From Brevibacillus_H sp041920465 (GTDB lineage Bacteria > Bacillota > Bacilli > Brevibacillales > Brevibacillaceae), in contig JBHGXW010000034.1 in assembly GCA_041920465.1 (NCBI GenBank), positions 1-64,000 of the forward strand: DNA of 64,000 nt. Reading direction: 5' to 3'. The notes under the pieces are model-generated. The model did not search any database. It had not been told where the DNA came from and saw only the letters and a list, made by a program, of their open reading frames with translations. A program made the position numbers and the translations under genes. This document shows, one piece after another, positions 31,083 to 40,262 of this stretch (the first letter of the stretch is position 1; every line of letters begins with the position of its first letter).

Positions 31083-31889
31083 GTGACACACAAGAAAAAA
31101 CCAAAAGTTGGTCTTGCGCTAGGCTCGGGAGGAGCACGCGGCTTTGCCCATATAGGCGTGCTGAAAGTGTTTGGAGAACACGGAATCCCGATTGATCTGA
31201 TGGCGGGCAGCAGCATGGGGAGTTTGATAGCCGCTTTGTATGCCAACAACATTGAACCGCACATGATGGAAAAGCTGGCCATGCACCTCAAGCGCAAACA
31301 TTGGCTGGATATTATCGTGCCGAATCTGGGGTTCGTTGCCGGCCAAAAAATAAAGGAATTGATTCGCCTGTTAACGCATGGCAAAAATATTGAAGACTTG
31401 TCCAAACCGCTGGCCGTAGTGGCTACCGATATTGAGACGGGAGAGCGTGTTGTTTTTCGTGAAGGGCCGGTTGATCAGGCAGTTCGGGCAAGCATTTCCA
31501 TTCCGGGGATCTTTGTGCCGGAGCGGGTAGGTGACAGACTGCTTGTGGACGGCGGGGTGATTGACCGCGTGCCGATTACGGTGACCAAAGAGATGGGAGC
31601 AGATATTGTGATTGCCGTAGACGTTGCTCATTTTGACGTAAAGATGAAAGTCGGGTCCATTTTTGACGTGATTGCACAAACGATCGATGTCATGGAAAGA
31701 GAGATTCTCCGTCACCGCATGCTGTCAGCCGATCTGGTGATTCGTCCGGAAGTGGGACACTATAGCAGTATTGCCTACTCGGGGATACAGGAAATTATCG
31801 CAGAAGGCGAAAAAGCTGCTTTGGAACACGTTGATCGTGTCAAGGAACTGATTGAGAATTGGGGGAACAACGATGAACAAACATGCTGA
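31083..31889 (+). CDS. ylbK: Patatin-like phospholipase YlbK
   Basis: 268 residues of the patatin/RssA family. The oxyanion loop GSGGARGFAHIGVL, the nucleophile elbow GSSMG (Ser at about residue 42) and the catalytic Asp in VDGGVIDRVP are all present. Ester hydrolysis of a lipid is the family activity; the physiological substrate of YlbK is not known. GTG 31083 has AGGAGGGGGG upstream. Its 3' end overlaps the ylbL start by 17 bases. Confidence 0.92.
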   Translation: MTHKKKPKVGLALGSGGARGFAHIGVLKVFGEHGIPIDLMAGSSMGSLIAALYANNIEPHMMEKLAMHLKRKHWLDIIVPNLGFVAGQKIKELIRLLTHGKNIEDLSKPLAVVATDIETGERVVFREGPVDQAVRASISIPGIFVPERVGDRLLVDGGVIDRVPITVTKEMGADIVIAVDVAHFDVKMKVGSIFDVIAQTIDVMEREILRHRMLSADLVIRPEVGHYSSIAYSGIQEIIAEGEKAALEHVDRVKELIENWGNNDEQTC

Positions 31890-32952
31890 ACACCGGACAA
31901 CCGCCAGATTGCATTCGCTTCGCTGGTGGCTTGCAGGCCTTTTAGCCGTGTTGCTGTTTTTGTTTTACCTTCCGCTTCCCTACTATGTAACTCGTCCCGG
32001 ATCGGCAATTGAACTGGCTCCGATGATTCAAGTGGAAGGCGGAACCAAAGATGAGAAAGGCGCGTTCATGCTAACGACGGTTCGCATGGGAGAAGCTTCT
32101 CCGATCTGGTATCTCTACTCCAAAATATCACCCGATGTGGAGCTGATCGACAAAGACCTGGTTTTAGGGCACGGGGAATCTGATGATGATTTCACCAAGC
32201 GGGAACTGGAAGTGATGAAGGGCTCCCAGCAGTTGGCAGAAGCGGTTGCTTTTCGTCATGCGGGCTATCCGGTCAAGATTGAAAATCAAGGGGTAATCGT
32301 GATGGGCACCATAGAGGGATTGCCTGCCAAAAACGTTTTGAAGGTAGGGGACGTAATTACGGCAATCGATCAGCAAAAGGTGACCACCACGCAAGAGTTG
32401 CTCGACTTTCTCGCGAAGAAAAAACCGGGGGATACCATTCAAGTAACTTATCAGCGTGAAGGAAAAGAACAGACAAGCCCGATTACGCTCGCACCATTGC
32501 CGGATGAGAAAGGCGGACCAAGCAACCGCGTAGGGTTGGGGATTCGCCCGGACAACAAGCAGTTGATTGAAATCCCCAAAAAAGTAAGCATCTCCGCCGA
32601 AGGGATTGGCGGGCCTTCAGCGGGTTTGATGATGACCTTGGAAATTTACGATCAACTGAAAAAAGAAATGGATTTGACCCATGGCTACCGAATTGCCGGA
32701 ACGGGAACCATCTCCGCTGACGGAACCGTAGGGCGCATTGGCGGAATAAACCACAAAATTGTGGCGGCTGATAGAGCGGGAGCCGAAATTTTCTTTGCGC
32801 CGAATGACCCAACCACGGGTGATGAAGAGTCCAACTATCAGGAAGCGGTGGAAACGGCCAAGCGGATTGGAACCAAAATGACAGTCGTTCCGGTAAAAAC
32901 GGTAGACGACGCGATCAGCTATTTGATGAATTTGAAAGAAAAGCATTCGTAA
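31873..32952 (+). CDS. ylbL: PDZ- and Lon-domain protease YlbL
   Basis: 359 residues from ATG 31873. An N-terminal membrane helix (about 15-35) is followed by a PDZ domain (about 130-215, GTIEGLPAKNVLKVGDVITA) and a C-terminal Lon-type S16 protease domain. The catalytic Ser is in GGPSAGLMMTLEIYD (about 252) and the Lys in GGINHKIVAADRAG (about 295). The active site faces outside the cell by topology. GGGGG lies just upstream of ATG 31873. Overlaps ylbK upstream and, tail to tail, tmcAL by 38 bases. The family is linked to cell-division or checkpoint proteolysis in Bacillus. Confidence 0.93.
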   Translation: MNKHAEHRTTARLHSLRWWLAGLLAVLLFLFYLPLPYYVTRPGSAIELAPMIQVEGGTKDEKGAFMLTTVRMGEASPIWYLYSKISPDVELIDKDLVLGHGESDDDFTKRELEVMKGSQQLAEAVAFRHAGYPVKIENQGVIVMGTIEGLPAKNVLKVGDVITAIDQQKVTTTQELLDFLAKKKPGDTIQVTYQREGKEQTSPITLAPLPDEKGGPSNRVGLGIRPDNKQLIEIPKKVSISAEGIGGPSAGLMMTLEIYDQLKKEMDLTHGYRIAGTGTISADGTVGRIGGINHKIVAADRAGAEIFFAPNDPTTGDEESNYQEAVETAKRIGTKMTVVPVKTVDDAISYLMNLKEKHS

Positions 32953-34165
32953 GTGGTTTTTGCCGATACTCACGTAAAAAATCGGAGGAGAGACCGCCGG
33001 GCAGACCAAGCTGATATACGGCCGCCGCCTTCAGATCAAGGTCAAGCATTGGATGAAGGTGATCCTTTACTTTGGTAATGAGCGGAATGGATGCTTTTTT
33101 CCGCGCATCATGAAGAAGCTTCTGTCCTTTTTCGCTGAATCCGAGGATTCGCGCGTATGGAGCGCCTTCTTTTAATGTGAACTGGCGGATATCTGCTTTG
33201 CGAATATCTAGAAGCACGGATAAAAGCATGCGCTGCAGCCGATTCCAGGTATAGCGGCGTGTTTTGGCTTTCATCAGCAATTCGTGGATGGAGCGGCTCG
33301 TTTTGGCAGAGGCGATCAGCCGATGCTCCATCCCTTCTTCAATCTCGTGATACTTCGCCAACTCGTCAGGTGTTATCTGAAGCAAACGGTGGAACAGCGG
33401 ATGGGCAAAACATTCCCAAGAGACAGGACCATCACCCCTTGCAAATTCCCTGTGCAAAACCTGTTGGGTCGTTTCCGGTACATAAGGCGTAAGTTTAGAC
33501 AGATCGGCGCGCGATTCGAACAGCAGCTTGCGGAGTGCGGTAGCGCTGGCGATTTGTGTATCCGTGATCGTCTCCTGATGATACCCCGCCTTTTTGCGTT
33601 GGATCGTTGCTGCTTCCATCCGGCTGTTTAACCGCCGAAGAGCCAAAAGGTAATTTAGCCCGAGAATATTGTTGGGCTGCTCCAGGGGCATCTGGGCAAA
33701 TCCTTTATTCCGCATGCATTGGCTTGCTGCTTGTGCATAAGCTATGGGATATGCAAGACCCTGAGAAAGGTTTGTTTTTAGCAGATTCTGGAATTCCGGC
33801 GGCTCAACGGCAAGATACTCGGCGAGTGATTGCATCCAGCCGATTTCTCCGCTTTCACTGCCAAAGCAGATCGCATCCACTACCCCAAGACGATCCAGCA
33901 GGGAAATGGCGCCGTGGGCAAACATTTCGGCGTTGGCGGTGGCGAACGCAACGGGAAGTTCAATCACCAGATCGATGCCAAGCCGAAGGGCCATTTCTGT
34001 ACGGGCCCATTTGCTGACTAATGCCGGTTCGCCTCTTTGCAAGAAGTTGCCGCTCATCACGATGACACAAGCATCAGCTTTTGCCGCTTTCATTGCCTCT
34101 TCGAAATGGTGCTTATGTCCGTTGTGCAGCGGGTTGTATTCAACGACTAATCCAACTGTTTTCAT
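32915..34165 (-). CDS. tmcAL: tRNA(Met) cytidine acetate ligase (YlbM)
   Basis: 416 residues. It forms N4-acetylcytidine at the wobble base of elongator tRNA-Met using acetate and ATP. The nucleotidyltransferase-like VEYNPLHNGHKHHFEEAM contains the HxGH motif, and SGNFLQRGEPALVSKWARTE is the second family signature. The full length and both ends match YlbM. It is convergent with ylbL, with overlapping 3' ends. Confidence 0.94.
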   Translation of the reverse strand: MKTVGLVVEYNPLHNGHKHHFEEAMKAAKADACVIVMSGNFLQRGEPALVSKWARTEMALRLGIDLVIELPVAFATANAEMFAHGAISLLDRLGVVDAICFGSESGEIGWMQSLAEYLAVEPPEFQNLLKTNLSQGLAYPIAYAQAASQCMRNKGFAQMPLEQPNNILGLNYLLALRRLNSRMEAATIQRKKAGYHQETITDTQIASATALRKLLFESRADLSKLTPYVPETTQQVLHREFARGDGPVSWECFAHPLFHRLLQITPDELAKYHEIEEGMEHRLIASAKTSRSIHELLMKAKTRRYTWNRLQRMLLSVLLDIRKADIRQFTLKEGAPYARILGFSEKGQKLLHDARKKASIPLITKVKDHLHPMLDLDLKAAAVYQLGLPGGLSSDFLREYRQKPLTNAFLSNSSNS

Positions 34166-34362
34166 TTCATACCGTCCTTTAATAGCAGGTCCTTGAGAGG
34201 TGATCTCGTCAACGGAAGCCCAGCAGGTTAAGAGAAGCTTCTGACTGAAGCACTTTCGGAGAAGTAGTACACGTCAAAAAAAGTATAAAAAAGGTTGTGA
34301 CGATTGGCAAACCTCTTGACTGGTTCAGAAAAGTTCCTGGATAAGCTGTCAAGCAAATTTGG

Positions 34363-34391
34363 TTGACAAAGGGTTTGGCAACCGCTATAAT
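34363..34391 (+). promoter_or_regulatory. Strong sigma-A promoter for ylbN-rpmF
   Basis: TTGACA (34363-34368) and TATAAT (34386-34391) with a 17-base spacer, a perfect consensus, 29 bases before the ylbN start. Confidence 0.9.
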
Positions 34392-34419
34392 CATCCTTGT
34401 TGTGCATGAGGTGAAACAT

Positions 34420-34935
34420 ATGAATATCAAACTAATTGAATTAAACCATCGAAAAGGTGAACCATTCCCCTTTCGCACAACCTTAGAATCGGCAGAGCTG
34501 AAAAATCGGCATCAAGAGATTCGCGGGTTATCCGATGTGGAAGCAGAAGGCGAAGCTGTGCTGATGGGCGGATTGTATTTGGTCAATGGCAAAATGGAAG
34601 CTGACATCGATTTTGTTTGCGCGCGTTGTCTCAAGCCTTTCCGTGAGCATATGACCATTCCGTTTCGCGAAACCTTCGCTCCGGAGAACGCGGAAATCGA
34701 GTATGACGAGGACAGCGATATCCATCCTGTAAGCGATGATGAGATTGAGCTTGATCCGATTCTGCAGGAAGATTTTCTTTTGGCTATGCCTGTGATTCCG
34801 TTATGCGAAGAAGATTGCAAGGGACTTTGCCCGACTTGCGGCACCAACTGGAACGAACAATCATGCTCCTGCAACAATGAGCGAATCGATCCTCGTCTGG
34901 CTGGTTTGGCCGATTTCTTCAAAAAAGATCAGTAA
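34420..34935 (+). CDS. ylbN: YceD/DUF177 family protein YlbN
   Basis: 171 residues. The YceD fold is recognised from FVCARCLKPFREHMTIPF and LCEEDCKGLCPTCGTN. The cysteines CxxC and C-x4-C-x2-C suggest Zn binding. Members lie next to rpmF in most bacteria and are linked to 23S rRNA or ribosome assembly. ATG 34420 follows a GAGGTGA site. It is transcribed from a consensus promoter directly upstream and is followed 182 bases later by rpmF. Confidence 0.92.
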   Translation: MNIKLIELNHRKGEPFPFRTTLESAELKNRHQEIRGLSDVEAEGEAVLMGGLYLVNGKMEADIDFVCARCLKPFREHMTIPFRETFAPENAEIEYDEDSDIHPVSDDEIELDPILQEDFLLAMPVIPLCEEDCKGLCPTCGTNWNEQSCSCNNERIDPRLAGLADFFKKDQ

Positions 34936-35117
34936 TCAACTTGTTTTCAGAATGTGGCTTACAATCGTTTGATGGCAAGCTTCATTTTTGAACGGATGGT
35001 TCATCCATCCATATAGGCTCACCTCTGGCTATGCTGCTCTTTCTTTCGGGGAAGAGTGCTTCAATAGAGGGTGTAAGAATAATTGAGACATCATCAGTTG
35101 AAGGAGGTGTAAGGAAG

Positions 35118-35288
35118 ATGGCAGTACCTCAACGGAGAACTTCCAAAACCCGTAAAAGAATGCGTCGTACGCACTTCAAATTAGAGATTCCAGGCATGAT
35201 CAAATGCGATAACTGTGGCGAGTACAAGCTTTCCCATCGCGTTTGCCCAAGCTGCGGAACTTACAAAGGCGAAAAAGTAGCGAAGTAA
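35118..35288 (+). CDS. rpmF: Ribosomal protein bL32
   Basis: 56 residues beginning MAVPQRRTSKTRKRMRRTH, with GAAGGAGG upstream. The zinc-ribbon cysteines CDNC and CPSC are present, so this is the Zn-containing form. Standard neighbour of ylbN. Ends at a terminator. Confidence 0.97.
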   Translation: MAVPQRRTSKTRKRMRRTHFKLEIPGMIKCDNCGEYKLSHRVCPSCGTYKGEKVAK

Positions 35289-35293
35289 TAGGG

Positions 35294-35318
35294 AGCAGGG
35301 CGATAAGCCCTGCTTTTC
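35294..35318 (+). terminator. Terminator after rpmF
   Basis: Stem agcagggc/gccctgct with a 5-base loop and a following tttt, 5 bases after the rpmF stop. Confidence 0.85.
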
Positions 35319-35330
35319 TTCATGTTATCG

Positions 35331-35370
35331 GAAAGTTTTACTGCTTTACATTATGAAAGTGGTTAAACTT
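35331..35370. repeat. Inverted repeat sharing sequence with 63786-63827
   Basis: gaaagttttactgc and gtggttaaactt form an imperfect stem. The right arm aaagtggttaaactt is identical to 15 bases in the hairpin at 63786-63827. Confidence 0.4.
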
Positions 35371-35397
35371 GCGTTAGGCAGTGTTTTCATCGAAGGG

Positions 35398-35448
35398 TTG
35401 TAAAGAAGCGAAGGATGATTTATACTACAAATTAGTACCAGGTATTAA
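35398..35448 (+). promoter_or_regulatory. fapR promoter with FapR operator
   Basis: TTGTAA (35398-35403) and TATACT (35421-35426) with a 17-base spacer form the promoter. ttagtaccaggtattaa (35432-35448) matches the 17-base FapR operator consensus and overlaps the predicted start site, so FapR should repress its own operon and release when malonyl-CoA or malonyl-ACP binds. Confidence 0.88.
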
Positions 35449-35495
35449 AAACTGATAGTAAAAGTCGCCATGAAGATTTGCCGATCAAGGGGGTG

Positions 35496-36080
35496 TTGAC
35501 GATCGAACGATTACCGAAAAAAGAGCGCCAGACTCGGCTGATTCAGACTTTACAGGAGAACCCCTTTGCAACCGATGAAGAGCTAGCTGGATTATTTCAA
35601 GTCAGCATTCAAACCATACGGCTTGACCGGCTGGAATTGGGAATTCCCGAACTTAGAGAGCGAATCAAAAACGTAGCCGAAAAAAGCTTTGATACGGTGA
35701 AATCACTTGGAATCGACGAAGTGATTGGTGAAGTAATTGATTTACAGCTTGATTCGCATGCCATATCTGTATTGGAGATAAAAGAAGAGCATGTTTTCCA
35801 CCGTACGCGGATTGCCCGCGGACATTACATATTTGCCCAAGCTAACTCCTTGGCTGTCGCCGTTATTGATGCCGATATCGCGCTGACCGCCACCGCACGC
35901 ATCCGCTATATCCGTCCGGTTAAACTGGGGGAGAAGCTGGTTGCCAAAGCGATAGTAAGGTCGCACGACGGGGACGAAAGCAAGGTGCGTGTAGAAACAA
36001 AGGTTCAGGGTGAAACGGTTTTTACAGCAACGTTTCGGGTATTTAGACAACGTTTTCAGGCTGAAGAAAGCGGCTTGTAA
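35496..36080 (+). CDS. fapR: Fatty acid and phospholipid biosynthesis repressor FapR
   Basis: About 194 residues. The N-terminal DeoR-like helix-turn-helix (FATDEELAGLFQVSIQTIRL) is joined to a hotdog effector domain that binds malonyl-CoA/ACP (ARGHYIFAQANSLAVAVID). I prefer TTG 35496 (MTIERLPKKERQ) by comparison with Bacillus FapR. TTG 35478 and GTG 35493 are also in frame, and the AAGGGGG site overlaps this region, so the start is uncertain. It leads the plsX-fab operon; a FapR operator lies just upstream. Confidence 0.94.
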   Translation: MTIERLPKKERQTRLIQTLQENPFATDEELAGLFQVSIQTIRLDRLELGIPELRERIKNVAEKSFDTVKSLGIDEVIGEVIDLQLDSHAISVLEIKEEHVFHRTRIARGHYIFAQANSLAVAVIDADIALTATARIRYIRPVKLGEKLVAKAIVRSHDGDESKVRVETKVQGETVFTATFRVFRQRFQAEESGL

Positions 36081-36097
36081 CCAGAGGAGGAAGTTTT

Positions 36098-37105
36098 TTG
36101 CGTATCGCGATAGACGCCATGGGAGGAGATCTTGCTCCGCGCAGCAATGTGGAAGGAGCGCTTGAAGCAATTTCGTCCGACCCGTCATTAACTGTTGTTC
36201 TAGTCGGAAATGAACAAGAGATGAAACGCTGGCTGCCAGAGCGTCTGCCCGCAGGCCTCGAAATCCGCCATGCCTCCGAGGTAATTGAAGCGGATGATGA
36301 ACCGGTTCGCGCTGTTCGCCGCAAAAAAGATTCATCGATGGTGGTAGCTGCAGAGATGACTCGCAACGGAGAAGTAGATGCTGCCATCTCCGCCGGAAAC
36401 ACCGGAGCATTGATGACCGCGGGATTATTAATTACCGGAAGGATTGCGGGCATCGAACGCCCGGCCTTGGCTGCACTCATACCAAACACCAAGGGAAGCG
36501 TCACGCTGGTGCTCGACGTGGGAGCCAATATGGATGCCAAACCGATCCATTTGGTGCAGTATGCGGTAATGGGCAGCTTGTATGTAGAAAAGGTTCTCGG
36601 ACTCTCCGCGCCTCGGGTTGGGCTTTTAAATGTAGGGACAGAAGAGACCAAAGGGAATGATCTGTCTAAAGCCGTTTATCCCATGCTTTCAGAGGCAAAC
36701 ATTCATTTTGTCGGCAATGTGGAAGCGCGGGACGTTATGGCAGGCGTTTGCGATGTGCTGGTCTGTGACGGATTTGCCGGCAATGTTTTGTTAAAATCAA
36801 TTGAAGGCGCAGCTTCAACTATATTTTCCCAGTTGAAGAAGGAACTTACTTCAAGTTTCTTGAATAAGGTAGCTGCCGCCATTCTCAAGCCCAGCCTTGT
36901 GCGGTTCAAAAATCAGATGGATTACGCTGAGTACGGCGGAGCTCCTCTGCTTGGCCTTCGTCAGCCGGTGATCAAAGCGCACGGCTCTTCCGATGCACGG
37001 GCCATCAAGAATGCGATTCTGGCAGCAGCCCGTTTCGTGAAGCTTGAAGTGAACGATTTGATCCAACAAGAACTGAAATCGATAAATCAAACAGAAAGCG
37101 AGTGA
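36098..37105 (+). CDS. plsX: Phosphate acyltransferase PlsX
   Basis: 335 residues starting at TTG 36098 (RIAIDAMGGDLAP), with AGAGGAGG upstream. The conserved AIDAMGGD and SAGNTGALMTAGL segments identify PlsX, which converts acyl-ACP to acyl-phosphate for phosphatidic acid synthesis. 18 bases after fapR; fabH begins 6 bases after its stop. Confidence 0.96.
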   Translation: MRIAIDAMGGDLAPRSNVEGALEAISSDPSLTVVLVGNEQEMKRWLPERLPAGLEIRHASEVIEADDEPVRAVRRKKDSSMVVAAEMTRNGEVDAAISAGNTGALMTAGLLITGRIAGIERPALAALIPNTKGSVTLVLDVGANMDAKPIHLVQYAVMGSLYVEKVLGLSAPRVGLLNVGTEETKGNDLSKAVYPMLSEANIHFVGNVEARDVMAGVCDVLVCDGFAGNVLLKSIEGAASTIFSQLKKELTSSFLNKVAAAILKPSLVRFKNQMDYAEYGGAPLLGLRQPVIKAHGSSDARAIKNAILAAARFVKLEVNDLIQQELKSINQTESE

Positions 37106-37110
37106 GGGTA

Positions 37111-38115
37111 ATGAATGGATTACGCTCGGTGGGAATCTTGGCAACCGGTTCTTATACTCCAGAGAGAGTATTAACAAATGCTGACCTTGAAAAAATGGTG
37201 GATACATCGGATGAATGGATTGTGACGCGTACGGGAATTCGTGAACGCCGAATCGCTGCTCCCGATCAAGCCGCTTCCGATTTGGCATACGAAGCAGCCA
37301 AGAAGGCGCTTGCCAAAGCAAATATAAGTGCTGAACAGCTTGATATGATAATCGTGGCGACAGTTACACCGGATACGATGTTCCCGTCCACGGCCTGCAT
37401 CCTGCAAGAAAAGCTTGGAGCGACAAAAGCCGGCGCTTTGGATATATCGGCAGCTTGCACCGGTTTCCTGTACGGAATTACAACCGCTGCCCAATTTATT
37501 GCAAACGGTTTGTACCGCTACGTTCTCGTAATCGGGGTTGAAGTACTCTCCAAGATCACCAACTATGAAGACCGCAATACGTGCGTCCTGTTTGGTGATG
37601 GCGCAGGCGCTGCCGTGCTTGGCCCTGTTGCCGATGAGCTGGGCTTCAAAGCGTTTGAGCTGGGTGCTGACGGTTCAGGCGGCTCTCTCTTGTATCAGCC
37701 GGCAGGCGGTTCCAGAAGACCAGCGTGTCGTGAAACCGTGGAGAACAACCTGCATTACATTCAAATGACCGGAAGTGAAGTGTTCAAGTTTGCTGTTCGG
37801 GTGATGAACTCGGCTACAGAAGCTGTTTTGGAAAAAGCGGGTATGGATAAAGAAGATATCGACCTCCTGGTTCCGCACCAGGCGAACCTGCGGATTATTG
37901 ACGCGGCGGTAAAACGCTTTGGTCTATCCGAGGATAAGGTGGCGATCAATGTAGACCGCTACGGCAACATGTCATCCGCTTCGATTCCGGTTGCATTGGA
38001 TGAAGCGGTGGAAGCCGGACGCCTGAAGGAAGGCGATACCGTTATTCTGGTGGGCTTCGGCGGCGGTCTTACCTGGGGTGCCGCTTTGTGCAAGTGGGCA
38101 GTAAAAGAAGCGTAA
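37111..38115 (+). CDS. fabH: 3-oxoacyl-ACP synthase III
   Basis: 334 residues. It condenses acetyl-CoA or branched acyl-CoA primers with malonyl-ACP to start fatty acid synthesis. The catalytic Cys is in ISAACTGFLYG (about residue 113), His in PHQANLRII (about 256) and Asn in RYGNMSSASIP (about 287). ATG 37111 is preferred; GTG 37102 overlaps the plsX stop. In B. subtilis fabH lies elsewhere (fabHAF); its position between plsX and fabD resembles clostridial and proteobacterial order. Confidence 0.95.
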   Translation: MNGLRSVGILATGSYTPERVLTNADLEKMVDTSDEWIVTRTGIRERRIAAPDQAASDLAYEAAKKALAKANISAEQLDMIIVATVTPDTMFPSTACILQEKLGATKAGALDISAACTGFLYGITTAAQFIANGLYRYVLVIGVEVLSKITNYEDRNTCVLFGDGAGAAVLGPVADELGFKAFELGADGSGGSLLYQPAGGSRRPACRETVENNLHYIQMTGSEVFKFAVRVMNSATEAVLEKAGMDKEDIDLLVPHQANLRIIDAAVKRFGLSEDKVAINVDRYGNMSSASIPVALDEAVEAGRLKEGDTVILVGFGGGLTWGAALCKWAVKEA

Positions 38116-38133
38116 GTAAGGAGCTGAACATAA

Positions 38134-39084
38134 ATGGGCAAAATCGCCTTGGTATTCCCCGGACAGGGATCACAATTTGTCGGCATGGGAAAAGAATTGG
38201 TCCAACACTCTCCCGCCGCCAAACAAATCTTTGACAAAGCGGATGCAGCGCTTGGGCTCTCCCTTTCCGCTTTATGCTTCGAGGGACCGGAAGAAGATTT
38301 GCGGCTGACGGTAAATACGCAGCCTGCCATCCTGACGATGAGCGTTGCGGTACTGGAAGCGATTAAGGAAAAGCATCCCAACTTGCAAGCTGAATTTACG
38401 GCGGGGCACAGTCTGGGCGAATACTCCGCATTGGTGGCGGCAGGCTCCCTGTCGTTCGAGGATGCCGTCAAAACGGTGCGCTCCCGCGGCCAATTCATGG
38501 AAGAAGCGGTTCCGGCAGGCCAAGGAGCTATGTCCGCCGTACTCGGAATGGATCGTGATCTCTTGCATCAGGTGTGCGAAGAAGTTAGTTCACAAGGCTA
38601 CCCCGTGCAGCTTGCCAATTTGAACTCGCCGGGACAAATTGTTATTTCCGGAAGTGCAGAGGGTGTCAAGCTGGCAGGGGATAAAGCGAAGGAGAGCGGT
38701 GCGAAACGGGTGATGCCGCTCAACGTAAGCGGGCCGTTCCACTCTTCCTTGATGGCTCCGGCTTCAGAAAAATTAGCTTCTGTGCTTGACGGCGTCGAGA
38801 TTCATGATGCCCGTATTCCAGTCGTTGCCAACGTCAGCGCGAAGGCAGTTACGCAAGCGTCTGACATTAAACAGAGTCTGATCCAACAAGTTGCTTCTCC
38901 CGTCCTTTGGGAAGATTCCGTGATGTACATGGTGGAGCAAGGAGTTACCACTTTCATTGAGATCGGGCCGGGTAAAGTGCTGACCGGGCTTATCAAAAAA
39001 ATCGCGCCGAAGGAGACTCAAATCTTTGCCGTACAAGATATGGAGTCGCTTGAGGAACTTTTGAACGGAGGAGTATTATGCTAG
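38134..39084 (+). CDS. fabD: Malonyl-CoA:ACP transacylase
   Basis: 316 residues. The nucleophile Ser lies in the GHSLGEY motif (about residue 93), and LVFPGQGSQFVGMG is at the N-terminus. It loads malonate on ACP. TAAGGAG lies 9 bases upstream of the ATG. Its last 7 bases overlap fabG. Confidence 0.96.
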   Translation: MGKIALVFPGQGSQFVGMGKELVQHSPAAKQIFDKADAALGLSLSALCFEGPEEDLRLTVNTQPAILTMSVAVLEAIKEKHPNLQAEFTAGHSLGEYSALVAAGSLSFEDAVKTVRSRGQFMEEAVPAGQGAMSAVLGMDRDLLHQVCEEVSSQGYPVQLANLNSPGQIVISGSAEGVKLAGDKAKESGAKRVMPLNVSGPFHSSLMAPASEKLASVLDGVEIHDARIPVVANVSAKAVTQASDIKQSLIQQVASPVLWEDSVMYMVEQGVTTFIEIGPGKVLTGLIKKIAPKETQIFAVQDMESLEELLNGGVLC

Positions 39085-39818
39085 ATGGAAAAGTGGCGCT
39101 GGTTACAGGCGCTTCGCGTGGAATCGGGCGGGCCATTGCCCTTCGCCTGGCAAAAGCAGGGGCAAATGTGGCAGTCAACTACGCCGGAAGTGAAGCGGCA
39201 GCGGCAGAAACGGTAGCAGCCATCAAGGAGATGGGACGCCAAGCCGTCATGGTTCGGGCCAATGTAGGCAATGCGGAAGAAGTAAACAACATGTTCAAAG
39301 AAGTGTTGGATCAATTTGGGCAAATTGACATTCTGGTAAATAACGCCGGGATCACCCGCGACAATTTGATTATGCGGATGAAAGAAGAAGAGTGGGATGA
39401 AGTAATTGACATCAATCTCAAAGGCGTATTCAACTGCATCAAAGCGGCAACCAGACCGATGATGAAACAGCGCGGTGGACGCATCATCAACATTACGTCC
39501 GTGGTTGGAGTATTGGGCAACGCCGGTCAAGCCAACTACGTGGCAGCCAAAGCGGGCGTGATCGGACTTACCAAGACAACAGCCCGCGAGCTTGCTTCCC
39601 GCAACATTACCGTGAATGCAGTGGCACCCGGTTTCATCGATACGGATATGACAGCCAAGCTGCCGGAGGATGTACGCAGCAGTCTGTTAAATCAAATTCC
39701 GCTGGGCCGTCTGGGGCAAGCGAATGAAATTGCAGAGGTTGTGCTATTCCTTGCTTCCGATGCTTCTGGCTACATGACAGGGCAGACGCTGCACGTGGAC
39801 GGCGGTATGTACATGTAA
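39078..39818 (+). CDS. fabG: 3-oxoacyl-ACP reductase
   Basis: 246 residues, a classical short-chain dehydrogenase. It reduces 3-oxoacyl-ACP with NADPH. It has the nucleotide-binding TGASRGIGRAIA, the structural NNAG and the catalytic YVAAK (Tyr/Lys), with Ser in NITSVVG. GGAGG is placed just before ATG 39078. Overlaps fabD; acpP follows after 54 bases. Confidence 0.95.
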   Translation: MLDGKVALVTGASRGIGRAIALRLAKAGANVAVNYAGSEAAAAETVAAIKEMGRQAVMVRANVGNAEEVNNMFKEVLDQFGQIDILVNNAGITRDNLIMRMKEEEWDEVIDINLKGVFNCIKAATRPMMKQRGGRIINITSVVGVLGNAGQANYVAAKAGVIGLTKTTARELASRNITVNAVAPGFIDTDMTAKLPEDVRSSLLNQIPLGRLGQANEIAEVVLFLASDASGYMTGQTLHVDGGMYM

Positions 39819-39872
39819 GCTGGTGTTTGCTGGGGACATCCCGTATAATACTTGGAGAGGGGGTGAAGTAGA

Positions 39873-40106
39873 ATGGCTGATATTTTTGAAACTGTGAAAA
39901 AGATCATCGTTGACCGTCTTGGTGTCGATGAGTCCAAGATCACGCTTGAGGCTTCTTTCAAAGAAGATTTGGGCGCTGACTCCCTGGATATCGTGGAATT
40001 GGTGATGGAGCTCGAAGACGAGTTCGATATGGAGATTTCTGACGAAGACGCAGAAAAAATCTCTACTGTGGGTGAAGTTGTAAAATACATAGAGTCCCAC
40101 AAGTAA
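39873..40106 (+). CDS. acpP: Acyl carrier protein
   Basis: 77 residues, acidic. The phosphopantetheine attachment Ser is S37 in GADSLDIVELVM. GAGGGGG lies 8 bases upstream. It carries the growing acyl chain as a thioester. A hairpin 10 bases after its stop separates it from fabF. Confidence 0.97.
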   Translation: MADIFETVKKIIVDRLGVDESKITLEASFKEDLGADSLDIVELVMELEDEFDMEISDEDAEKISTVGEVVKYIESHK

Positions 40107-40115
40107 TCATAATCA

Positions 40116-40141
40116 GAAGTCCCGTGTCAAAGCGGGACTTC
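40116..40141 (+). terminator. Hairpin between acpP and fabF
   Basis: Perfect 9-bp stem gaagtcccg/cgggacttc, followed by tccctt. The poor T-tract suggests partial termination or RNA processing, allowing high acpP relative to fabF. Confidence 0.55.
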
Positions 40142-40262
40142 TCCCTTCACTTTCCCGATAATGATCGATTTTTCCCCAAGTGATTCATGACGAAGGGATA
40201 AAAGATTGACGATGAATGGTAATAACAAGCGACAAGCTGATTTTAATATAGAGGTGAGCGTG

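Noticed and set aside
40206..40262. Longer N-terminus of FabF
   Set aside because: FabF proteins begin at MKRRVVITG, and GAGGTGA sits directly before ATG 40263.
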